Shown in pieces: positions 51,425 through 59,628 of a stretch of 64,000 bases of DNA (position 1 is its first letter; each line of letters starts with the position of its first letter). Both the position numbers and the translations under genes were made by a program. The notes under the pieces were generated by a model. That model was not told where the DNA came from and ran no database searches. It saw only the letters and a program-made list of their open reading frames with translations. The stretch is from NCBI GenBank assembly GCA_029007825.1, contig JAQXIO010000029.1:80481-144480 (forward strand). The letters are read 5' to 3'. Origin of the DNA: Bacteroidales bacterium (GTDB lineage Bacteria > Bacteroidota > Bacteroidia > Bacteroidales > JAQXIO01).

Positions 51425-52387
51425 AAAATATTTATCCAGTATGGCACGGCTTTTTTCGTAACCTGTTTTCAATACAGTGAACGGATCGGCGTCCTGCCAG
51501 TACGATTTGTTGAACAGCTCGAGGGAGAATGCTCCTTTAAAGCCATTTGCCGCTAAAATTGGGAGTACTTTGTCGAATGGGCATATTCCGTCGCCCGGAT
51601 ATACACGGTCGGCATCTTCCAACTTTTCTCTTTCCGGATTTGCAGGGAAATCATTCAGATGGAAAACCGGCAGGGCCGATCCACTGATTAAAGCCAGACT
51701 GTCGTAAGAGTTTCCACCTCTGTAAAGGTGATAAAAATCCAACAGTAAAGCTGCCGAAGGTTGTTTGCTTGCCGTTGCAATGTACATGGCATCGGATAAC
51801 TGGTTAAGCGCTCCCGCACCCCAGACTTCCAACAACGGACGTACTCCTATGGATGAGGCCGTTTGCAGCAGTTCTGCATAGCGTCCGGCATAAATATCCA
51901 GTTTCGAACGATCGATTTTGTCCAGTCCCATTGCTGTTGCGGCGATGTTCTTTCCTCCCAGCTGCGCGGTGACTTCCATTTCGCGTTTCATTTGCTCCAT
52001 TCCTTTTTTCCGGGCATTGTCATCGTCAACCATCCATTGGGCGAATCCGATCGTATTTTCAAAAACGAGGTTATTATCTTCCAACAATTTTTTCAGGTCT
52101 GCCGGTTTGCCTCCTTTTTCAATGTAGGCGTCGATGTCTTTCGTCCAGAGTTCGATCCCATCATATCCCGCTTTACTGCTTAATTTTATCTGTTCTTCTA
52201 TAGGCAGATTGTAGCCGCTGATTGTAGCCGCATTGATTGCTATACGATAGGGGCATTTTTCCGGAACGTCCGGTTTTTCTGCGACTGTTTTTTCATTCGG
52301 GGCAGTACAGCTCTTCAGCGCGGCAGCTCCTAAAAGAGCTGCCCCCGAGGTCAACAGCATCTGTCTTCTCGATATTTTTTTCTTCAT
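51419..52387 (-). CDS. Exported sugar isomerase/epimerase-like TIM barrel, lipoprotein
   Basis: A 322-residue protein of the AP endonuclease 2-like (xylose isomerase-like) superfamily. It has a twin-arginine-type start (MKKKISRRQMLLTSG) and a possible lipobox LKSC near residue 27. The barrel shows YDGIELWTKDI, NIAATAMG, PLLEVWGAGAL (Glu), LLLDFYHLYRGG (Asp/His) and PVFHLNDFP with late FSLELFN (Glu), the usual metal ligands. Exported members in Bacteroidota have been linked to keto-sugar or glycoside processing. Only 1 base separates it from the upstream paralogue. Confidence 0.83.
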   Translation of the reverse strand: MKKKISRRQMLLTSGAALLGAAALKSCTAPNEKTVAEKPDVPEKCPYRIAINAATISGYNLPIEEQIKLSSKAGYDGIELWTKDIDAYIEKGGKPADLKKLLEDNNLVFENTIGFAQWMVDDDNARKKGMEQMKREMEVTAQLGGKNIAATAMGLDKIDRSKLDIYAGRYAELLQTASSIGVRPLLEVWGAGALNQLSDAMYIATASKQPSAALLLDFYHLYRGGNSYDSLALISGSALPVFHLNDFPANPEREKLEDADRVYPGDGICPFDKVLPILAANGFKGAFSLELFNKSYWQDADPFTVLKTGYEKSRAILDKYFK

Positions 52388-52388
52388 A

Positions 52389-53264
52389 TTATTTTAATGG
52401 GAATTTCATGTTTCTCAGATAATTACCGGATGCAATAATACATTCTTTATTATCTTTCGGCTGGTCGTTTTCTACTATATAATGTTTTGTTCCTGCAATT
52501 TTGCTGTAAGAGAATATTTCAGGGAAATCGAGTCTTCCCTGGCCTACATAAGCGAAACCTCTTTCGGGTGTATAGTCCATATCTTTTACGTGAAGCACGG
52601 GGAAGCGTCCGGGATATTTTTTCATATAGGTTACGGGGCATGCATCGCCTTTGGCAACCCAATATACGTCCATTTCCATATTTACGAGTTCGGGATCCGT
52701 ATTTTGAAGCACAATATCGTAAGGGATAACGCCTTCGGTAATATGGAATTCATAATTGTGGTTGTGGTAGAGGAATTCAAGGCCTTCTTCCTTACAAATA
52801 CGTCCGGCTTCATTGCTCCATTCGCAAATCTGTTTCCATTGATCGAGGGGAACCACTTGCGTTCCGTCGAGGAACGGATAGTAGCATACGAAATATTTCA
52901 TTCCCCAGTCTTGCGTATTTTTTATTGCTTTTTTGAAAGCGTCTTTGTCTTTAGCTATCTGATACATGGAAGAACCTCCGAGCAAGGGTTTCAATCCCAG
53001 GTCTTTCAGGTATTTTTTTGCTGTGTCGAATCCAAGTCCGAAATCACCCCCGAATTCCAATTCTTTATATCCAAGATCAGCAATCAGTTTGAGTCCTTCC
53101 TTCGGGTTTTCTTCCAACCATTTACCTCCGGTGTTTCCTGTAATGATTCCAAAACTTTTTAAAGAGTGCAGTTTGTTACATCCTGTTGTTGCTGCAAGAC
53201 CTTTCCCTGCTAAAAGCATTGCTGAAAGGACGCCTGCGTTTTTAATAAAATCTCTTCTTTCCAT
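52389..53264 (-). CDS. Exported sugar isomerase/epimerase-like TIM barrel
   Basis: About 291 residues starting at MERRDFIKNAGVLSAMLLAG, a typical Tat signal; the frame is open 33 codons upstream into the neighbouring gene. Barrel features: GYKELEFGGDFGLG, FLYHNHNYEF (His), NMEMDVYWVAKGD (Glu, Asp), PVLHVKDMD (His, Asp) and HYIVENDQP (Glu). It is a close paralogue of the next gene upstream, from which it is separated by 17 bases, so the pair arose by tandem duplication. Confidence 0.85.
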   Translation of the reverse strand: MERRDFIKNAGVLSAMLLAGKGLAATTGCNKLHSLKSFGIITGNTGGKWLEENPKEGLKLIADLGYKELEFGGDFGLGFDTAKKYLKDLGLKPLLGGSSMYQIAKDKDAFKKAIKNTQDWGMKYFVCYYPFLDGTQVVPLDQWKQICEWSNEAGRICKEEGLEFLYHNHNYEFHITEGVIPYDIVLQNTDPELVNMEMDVYWVAKGDACPVTYMKKYPGRFPVLHVKDMDYTPERGFAYVGQGRLDFPEIFSYSKIAGTKHYIVENDQPKDNKECIIASGNYLRNMKFPLK

Positions 53265-53281
53265 AATTGTCGGTATTTTAT

Positions 53282-54148
53282 TTATAATGATTGATATTTC
53301 ATTTTTGCCAGGTAACGGGCAGCGGCAACTACGTTTTCTCGAGTTACTTCCGCACGGTTGCATTCGGCTATAAAGTGTCTGGTTCCGCCGATTTCGGTAT
53401 AAGGCATGATGTCCGTATAGGGAATGATACCCTGTCCCATGTCTGCAAAGCCTTTGGCCGTAGTATGGTCTATGTCCGTCAGGTGTATAACGGGGAAACG
53501 TCCGGGATATTTTTTCAGAAAATGTATTGCCGATTGTCCTCCGTATTCGAGCCAGTAAATATCCATCTCTATTCCTACCAGTTCAGGGTCGGTATATTGA
53601 AGGATAATATCGTAAGGGATAATTCCTTCCGTGATGTTGAATTCATAATCGTGGTTGTGGTAAAGGAGTTTTACTCCTTCTTCCCTGCAACGCCGTCCGG
53701 CTTCATTCATTCTGTCACATACCTTTTTCCATTCGTCTATGGGAACAATTTTCTGACTGTCGAGGAATGGATAGTAACAGGCAAAATATTTTTTACCCCA
53801 TTTGCGGCAATCTTCCATTGCTTCCTTAAAGGCTTCTTTATCTGCTATCAATTGATACATTGCGCCTCCGCCGATAAGCGGTTTTATGCCTAAGTCTTTA
53901 AAGATTTTTTTTGCTTCCGTATCGGGAATACCAAGTTCTCCGCTGAATTCTATTTCGCTGTAGCCTTCGTCGGCCAGTGTTTGCAGCGCTTTTCGCGGAT
54001 CGCTTCTGAACCAGTCAACCTGTGAGGTGATGATGATTCCGTAATGAGGGAGTGTTTTCAGTTTCGCCGTACTTCCTGCGTTTATTCTGCCGTTTGCCAG
54101 CAATGCAGCGGAGAGTGCTCCGGTTTTTATAAAGTTTCGTCTATCCAT
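53282..54148 (-). CDS. Exported sugar isomerase/epimerase-like TIM barrel (paralogue)
   Basis: A 288-residue protein with Tat-type start MDRRNFIKTGALSAALLANG. Metal ligand motifs are as in its paralogue: LLYHNHDYEF, GIEMDIYWLEYGG, PVIHLTDID and HFIAECNRAE. Several segments (YFACYYPFLD, ITEGIIPYDIILQYTDPELV) are almost identical to the neighbour's, showing recent duplication, while the start and the end differ. Probably cotranscribed with the upstream clan GH-A enzyme. Confidence 0.85.
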   Translation of the reverse strand: MDRRNFIKTGALSAALLANGRINAGSTAKLKTLPHYGIIITSQVDWFRSDPRKALQTLADEGYSEIEFSGELGIPDTEAKKIFKDLGIKPLIGGGAMYQLIADKEAFKEAMEDCRKWGKKYFACYYPFLDSQKIVPIDEWKKVCDRMNEAGRRCREEGVKLLYHNHDYEFNITEGIIPYDIILQYTDPELVGIEMDIYWLEYGGQSAIHFLKKYPGRFPVIHLTDIDHTTAKGFADMGQGIIPYTDIMPYTEIGGTRHFIAECNRAEVTRENVVAAARYLAKMKYQSL

Positions 54149-54176
54149 AGTTTATTTTAATCTGTAAATAGCTTAC

Positions 54177-54240
54177 AATAAACGCTGCGCCTCAGCATAA
54201 TCCAAGCAAGCTTGGTTCTGCGTTCGGTTTGCAGTTTATT
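54177..54240 (-). repeat. Dispersed intergenic palindromic repeat, copy 3
   Basis: Same element as at 51277 and 51360, with the most perfect centre (CCAAGCAAGCTTGG). It abuts and overlaps the stop codon of the clan GH-A enzyme gene, as copy 2 does for another gene. Confidence 0.72.
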
Positions 54241-56422
54241 TTAGGATTATTGAACCTGTATTTGCATCTAAGAGCGTATTCGATTTGGGTGCAAGATCGA
54301 GGCTCAGCGTTTTTCCGTTTTTCAAATGTATATCCCGTTTACCTCCGTCTTTGGTATGAATCAGTAAGAGTCCGGTATTGCAATAGGTAAAATCATTGGC
54401 TTCATTGTAAACATGGCAACCTGCATCTTTGAATATAGAGCGGAATACGTCTGTTCCGTTGATTGGCAATGCAGCGAATACTACATTGTAACCGGGAAAT
54501 TTTTTCTTTGCGGCAATTACCTGCTTGGTGCCTTTCAGGTAGGCTAAGGGTTCGGCATCCGGATCGTCGATAACAACCATCGGATCGACGGTTCCGTCAA
54601 AGTCGTAACGGAAGCCAGGGTTCAGAAATTCTACTCCCTGCGGAGCGTAAGCTACGGCCGGTTTTACTTTTACATCGATCAGTTTTTCCGATAGGGCGTA
54701 ATCGATTTTTTTCCCGTCTGTGATCCCTGTCAGATAATTGAATATCAGCGTCCGACTGTTTTTGGCTACTTTATCTTTAATAAATTTTTTCTGTGCATCC
54801 GTAAGGACGTAATTATTCATGAAAATAACCGCTTTATATTGGTCCAGATTTACTTTATCCAGATCGAAATCGTATATGTGGTCTCCTACTACTCCACTAC
54901 GCAAAGCTTCTTCAACGGATTGGTCCAATACGTTGAAGGTGATGGGGAGGTAGCCGGGTTTCAGGTAATAAAAGTTATCCATACTCCATACGTAGAGCAG
55001 GTCGGCTTCCGATTTGTAGGGTATGTGCAAGCGTTGGTCGAATAGCTCTTTTTCTTCACGAATCGTTTTCCGGTAGCGCGGGTCGTCCCACCATCCGAGA
55101 CTTTCCCTTGGACCGAAATCATAGTACCACAGACCGATACCGCGCATCAGAGGGAACAGGGCGCAGCGGCGGAGCAGCGGAGCATAGTCTGGGTCGTACC
55201 GTTCTACGTAGCGAACCGGATCGATAAATGCTTTTTTCTGATATTCGCCGTTATCCATTTCATCGAGCCAAAGTTTTCCGTGCAGGAGTGTAGATTCGAC
55301 AATACCGCGTGAATTTCCGCTTCCTCCCATTGCACGTGAGTCGTTCCAGTAGGTTTGCGGTGCTGCCAGATAATCGAGTGTAGGACAATTCAGGATGCGT
55401 TCGATAAAAAGGTGGCCTCCTACGGTCTGGCGGTTGAATGTCATGTGTATATAGCCGTAGAATACTCCCGTGATAAGCGGACGCGGCCATTTGTCTTTTA
55501 CTATTTTAGAGAAGTACTCGATATCTTCTACTACAACTTCTTGTTGTGCCGTGAAATAATCGATTACACGCTGGTCTTGTTGAGGGTCTTTGAAAAAACC
55601 GAAGTGTGTTGTGTTGCGTTCTTCTGTGCCCGGAACGGTTGCATCGGTAAGGGTAAAGTCTTTACGATTCCATGCTTTTTGAAGATTCTTATCGTTTCCG
55701 TATTTATTTTTCAGCCATTTTCTGAAATAGGTTGTCATTGCTTTTCCCGTATCGGGTTCATGGCTTATAAAGCCCCAGTAGTGCCATTCTCCGTAAATAC
55801 CTCCGGAAATGTGCATACCGATCAGAGCATCACCTTCGGGCGAGACTGCCAATCCGTCACACAGTTCTTTTAGTCTTTCGCCTGCCTCTTTTCTCCATTT
55901 TTCCGATGCCAGACTGGCCCGCAGCGAGCGTTCATTGTCGAAGTCTTCATTGTTATGCGGAAGTCCGGGCTGATATTCTTCCTGAATCGGTCCGTCGGCA
56001 TATTCGGTGCATTCATCGCGATTCGCTTTATTCCACCAGTAGGGTGCATTGGTATGTACTCTTAGCACGATTGCGGCTTCTGGCGCTACTTCTAAAACGC
56101 CACGCAGCTGTTTACGGGCTTTTTCTATATCGAGTTCTTTTTTTTCTTCATACCAGATGTCTTCGAAATAGAGGTCGACCTGAAAGAGGCGGAAGCCCAT
56201 GTCGTAAAATTGTTTCAGATTCCGTTGCGGAACCTCTTCCCAGCTCCAACGTCCTCCGGTAGCATGTGTCAGTGCATAGAAATTCGGGGATACGGGCTGG
56301 CCGTTTACATGGATTGTGGGGCGTCCGTTGTATGGTTTAATTTCCGCATATTTCGGAACGGAAGCCGATGTGCCGATTATCGTAAAGAAGAACAGAACAA
56401 AAGAAAAGATCCTTTTTTTCAT
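54236..56422 (-). CDS. Clan GH-A glycoside hydrolase, GH42-like
   Basis: A 728-residue exported protein (MKKRIFSFVLFFFTIIGTSAS). The N-terminal barrel has NFYALTHATGGRWSWEEV, LFQVDLYFEDIWYEE and IVLRVHTNAPYWWN. The likely acid/base Glu is in GGIYGEWHYWG and the nucleophile Glu in GKLWLDEMDNGE, with the usual spacing of a clan GH-A retaining enzyme. A trimerisation-like Rossmann domain follows (AVIFMNNYVLTDAQKKFIKD) as in GH42, then a small beta domain. Beta-galactosidase-like activity is possible; more distant GH-A families cannot be excluded. First gene of the lower unit. Confidence 0.8.
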   Translation of the reverse strand: MKKRIFSFVLFFFTIIGTSASVPKYAEIKPYNGRPTIHVNGQPVSPNFYALTHATGGRWSWEEVPQRNLKQFYDMGFRLFQVDLYFEDIWYEEKKELDIEKARKQLRGVLEVAPEAAIVLRVHTNAPYWWNKANRDECTEYADGPIQEEYQPGLPHNNEDFDNERSLRASLASEKWRKEAGERLKELCDGLAVSPEGDALIGMHISGGIYGEWHYWGFISHEPDTGKAMTTYFRKWLKNKYGNDKNLQKAWNRKDFTLTDATVPGTEERNTTHFGFFKDPQQDQRVIDYFTAQQEVVVEDIEYFSKIVKDKWPRPLITGVFYGYIHMTFNRQTVGGHLFIERILNCPTLDYLAAPQTYWNDSRAMGGSGNSRGIVESTLLHGKLWLDEMDNGEYQKKAFIDPVRYVERYDPDYAPLLRRCALFPLMRGIGLWYYDFGPRESLGWWDDPRYRKTIREEKELFDQRLHIPYKSEADLLYVWSMDNFYYLKPGYLPITFNVLDQSVEEALRSGVVGDHIYDFDLDKVNLDQYKAVIFMNNYVLTDAQKKFIKDKVAKNSRTLIFNYLTGITDGKKIDYALSEKLIDVKVKPAVAYAPQGVEFLNPGFRYDFDGTVDPMVVIDDPDAEPLAYLKGTKQVIAAKKKFPGYNVVFAALPINGTDVFRSIFKDAGCHVYNEANDFTYCNTGLLLIHTKDGGKRDIHLKNGKTLSLDLAPKSNTLLDANTGSIILK

Positions 56423-56447
56423 GGCTTATAGTGTGTGATAAAAAATT

Positions 56448-56477
56448 AGCAGCACTCCCGGTTTCGGAAGTGCTGCT
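56448..56477 (-). terminator. Intrinsic terminator of the rhamnosidase operon
   Basis: AGCAGCACT and AGTGCTGCT form a perfect stem followed on the minus strand by AATTTTTT, 18 bases after the GH106-like stop. A TAGATTTG box (56486-56479) just before it could be a promoter for the next unit. Confidence 0.85.
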
Positions 56478-56494
56478 ACAAATCTACATATTAT

Positions 56495-59400
56495 TTATTG
56501 TTTACAAAAAGAGAATGGTGTCAATAATCCATAATCTAATTGCATATAGTCCGCGCCGGAACCTACGGGAGGCTGGAATCTCCAGCTCCATGGTGTTACG
56601 ATTCCATTCGGTGCTTTGTAGAATGGTCCGAGTACATTTCGGAGAGAGCCTTTTATCTTGACTTCTATGGTGTTGTCTCCCTCTTTCACCAGATTTGTTA
56701 CGTCCAGGGTATAAGGTTTCCATCCTATAATTCCTGCCGGGGTACCGTTTACGATAACTTCGGCTACGGTTCCTTTCCAATTATCCAGTTTTACTGCATA
56801 ACCTGCTTTCGGGTCGTTTACGTTATTTGTGTTTATGTAAGATACGGAGTTCCAATAGAACGGATATCCCTGCTGTTTCCAGCTACCCATTCCGAGTGCA
56901 ACCGGAGCATTCAGAGTAAAGCCTTTTTTTGCCGGCTGAACATTGAAGTCGCCGATTATATAAGCGGGTTCTATTTCGGCAAATACACTCATTTTCGGAG
57001 CGTCGATGGTTAACGTATTTTCTCCTTCTTTCACATAGTTGCCGATAGCAAATACTTTGAAATCGCGGTCGAGGTAGTATTCGCCCTGCACCGGGGAAAC
57101 TTCATTTCCATTTATGGTAATGGCAGCCGGGTATTGTTGTTCGAGTACGGCTTTTATGCCAGAATAATTGAATTTTCCGTTTACATTGAATTTGTAATCT
57201 ACCTTGAAGCCGGTTCCATTCGAGAAGGTATCGCGGTCTATAATGTTTTTCTTATACTGCATGGCGCTGAACCAGACATCTCCGTCTTTGAATCCACGGG
57301 CTTTGAAGATGTTGTCCGTCGCGTCGGAGGTGTGGATGTCGGGGTAGGTCTTACCATCCAAAACGAGGGTAGGATAGTCTAAAGCCAGAACATTTACATC
57401 TGCTGTAATTTTCATTTCGCCGACCGGTGCGATGTTTTTGCATGCTGTGGCGAGCTTCGCATTTTCATATCCGTTTAATTTTTTATCGGAAATAAAGAAA
57501 AGAATGCTTCCTGTTGGTTCGATTTCGAATTCGAAGCTAACTTCTCCGTCTTTCGTTTCGTGCGGGTAGTTTTTTATGGAACCGTCTATTGCGTCCATCA
57601 ACAGTACCGATTCTCCCGGCATGGTAAGTGAGGCTCCGGCTTTTGCATCTTTCGAAGAGTTTACAAAGAAGAGTATTTGCCCGTCTTTGAGTTCCCTGCG
57701 CATGTGGTAGAAGCGTCCGTCTCCGGGATTGATGTTTTTGAACCTGATGTCGTTGTTCTGCATCTTCGCTATGGCGGAAATGTTGTTGTTCACTACCTGC
57801 GCTTTGTTCCACTCGTCACCGAGAGTTGCAGTAACACCGTCTATACGGGACGGCTTATCGCCTATAATGATTACTTCGCCGCCGTTGCGGAGGAATTGGT
57901 TCAGGAGATCAACGGATGTTTTATCGAGGGTTTCGGAGTATTCAGGCAGGACTACGGTCTTGTATGCTCTGTTCCCGATGATAAATTGTTTTCCGTCTAC
58001 TTTTCCGAGGTCTTTTACTATGTTTTCGGACGCAAGGTCATACTCTACCTGTTTTGTTTCCAGACCGTTCAGGAGTTCGCGGAAAGAGACATTGATATTA
58101 TTCAGCATTTCGTTTTTTTCACCTTCTCCCCCGGCCTGATAGTAGAGCCATGCGGTAGTGGTGGGTTCGAATATTACAATGTCGTTTATCTGTTCACCGG
58201 CGGAAAGCACATAAGAAAGACGACCGAAATAGTCGTTTAGCAGTGTGTATTGATCCCAATAGGGGGCATGATAGGAGAATGATTGCGGAAAGTCGTGTTT
58301 GCGGGTTCCTAACAGGGTTTGGTAGTGCAAATGTTGGTTGAGCGTATTTACGCCTAATACGTATTCCCAGTCTCCGAGACGTTTCATATCGTCGAAGGTG
58401 AGTTCCCACCCAGCACCTCCGTAGGTTTCCGACAGCGTACGGCAACGTCCCATCTGGTTTGCTACACTGGATAGTTCCTTTACATTGCGGACGTCGCCAA
58501 ATTGTACGGGCATAGGATCGTCCATCTGGTTGAATAACAGGTCGATGGCGGGACGCTGATGCCATGCGTACATAGCCATATTATCGCCTCCGTGATGGGG
58601 AACCGGCCATCCGTGTTCCCAATAGTGTCCGGTAAATTCGAGATTGTTCGCTTCGTAGTATTCATAGCTTGGTTTTGCCCAGCGGTCGATAAAGAGTTGC
58701 AGCAGCAACTGGTAGTAGTCGTGGCGTATACGCTGATAATCTCCGACGTTGTTTTTTATGGACGGCAGGTTGTCTTCGAGGTTATAACCATAGCGTTCGC
58801 GGAAACGGTCGAAGAGATCCGGCGTCCAACGGAAATTGCCGTCACCGGTAGGAGCGATATTGGGCTCATCGGTAAAAGAGCCTTTGATCGTTTTTCCGAA
58901 TTCGTTTCCTACAACAGGTTTATAACCGTCTTCGATCGTCGTTTTCAGGAAGAATTCCGTTACTCCCGGCTTGATCAGGTCAACGTAGCAGAATCCTGCA
59001 TTCCAAGCGTTTCCGATTTGGGGAGTTATTTTTTCATAAGCTAAAAAGTTCCCTTTTTTTCCGATATAATCGGCGGCTTTTTCCGTGATGTTGTTATAAC
59101 CGTTGCCGGTTGCTTCAAAGATGGCGATGTATTTATCGAGATCTTCTTTTTTCAATTGGGTCAATGCCGTTTCATGCAGAGAGTTTCCCTGATTGTACGA
59201 TTCGGGCATTTTGTCGGGCACGTGACCGCCGGCAAAACCGCTCGGATAGGAATTTTCATCGTATATCCAGACGTCCATTCCCAGTTCTTTCCCTTTTTCT
59301 ACGGTGTATTTAAAGAGGTCGAACCATTCGTCAGATAAGTATTCGTTTGTCATTCCGTAGCGGGGATGAACAAAAACGCCTCCGAAGCCATGATCTTTCA

Positions 59401-59611
59401 GGTCTTTCATCGATTGATCGATAAATTCTTTTGTTACGGTTCCGTTCCATACCCAGAAGGGTGCCGGACGGAATGTTGCATTGGGATCAGCAAAGTTTGC
59501 TTTGAGGTCGGCAAACGATTCTGCGCACTTCGTTGCATCGCCTGTTCCTTTGGGCTGACAGGCTCCCAGCATCAGAGCTGCGGCTCCTATTAGTAATGCA
59601 GTAGTTTTCAT
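56495..59611 (-). CDS. GH106-like alpha-L-rhamnosidase, lipoprotein
   Basis: A 1038-residue protein with lipoprotein signal MKTTALLIGAAALMLGAC. It follows the GH106 pattern: RPAPFWVWNGTVTKEFIDQ, GFGGVFVHPRYGMTN, VWIYDENSYPSGFAGG (117-128), GSFTDEPN (Asp/Glu at 246-248), FTGHYWEHGWPVP, LSETYGGAGWELTFDD (Glu), then several beta domains, the last with GTPAGIIGWKPYTLDVTNLVKEGDNTIEV. In GH106 alpha-L-rhamnosidases these regions bear the catalytic glutamates and calcium site. Last gene of a unit including a GH78-like enzyme and a sulfatase. Confidence 0.85.
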   Translation of the reverse strand: MKTTALLIGAAALMLGACQPKGTGDATKCAESFADLKANFADPNATFRPAPFWVWNGTVTKEFIDQSMKDLKDHGFGGVFVHPRYGMTNEYLSDEWFDLFKYTVEKGKELGMDVWIYDENSYPSGFAGGHVPDKMPESYNQGNSLHETALTQLKKEDLDKYIAIFEATGNGYNNITEKAADYIGKKGNFLAYEKITPQIGNAWNAGFCYVDLIKPGVTEFFLKTTIEDGYKPVVGNEFGKTIKGSFTDEPNIAPTGDGNFRWTPDLFDRFRERYGYNLEDNLPSIKNNVGDYQRIRHDYYQLLLQLFIDRWAKPSYEYYEANNLEFTGHYWEHGWPVPHHGGDNMAMYAWHQRPAIDLLFNQMDDPMPVQFGDVRNVKELSSVANQMGRCRTLSETYGGAGWELTFDDMKRLGDWEYVLGVNTLNQHLHYQTLLGTRKHDFPQSFSYHAPYWDQYTLLNDYFGRLSYVLSAGEQINDIVIFEPTTTAWLYYQAGGEGEKNEMLNNINVSFRELLNGLETKQVEYDLASENIVKDLGKVDGKQFIIGNRAYKTVVLPEYSETLDKTSVDLLNQFLRNGGEVIIIGDKPSRIDGVTATLGDEWNKAQVVNNNISAIAKMQNNDIRFKNINPGDGRFYHMRRELKDGQILFFVNSSKDAKAGASLTMPGESVLLMDAIDGSIKNYPHETKDGEVSFEFEIEPTGSILFFISDKKLNGYENAKLATACKNIAPVGEMKITADVNVLALDYPTLVLDGKTYPDIHTSDATDNIFKARGFKDGDVWFSAMQYKKNIIDRDTFSNGTGFKVDYKFNVNGKFNYSGIKAVLEQQYPAAITINGNEVSPVQGEYYLDRDFKVFAIGNYVKEGENTLTIDAPKMSVFAEIEPAYIIGDFNVQPAKKGFTLNAPVALGMGSWKQQGYPFYWNSVSYINTNNVNDPKAGYAVKLDNWKGTVAEVIVNGTPAGIIGWKPYTLDVTNLVKEGDNTIEVKIKGSLRNVLGPFYKAPNGIVTPWSWRFQPPVGSGADYMQLDYGLLTPFSFCKQ

Positions 59612-59628
59612 GTTTTACAGGTTGTTTG

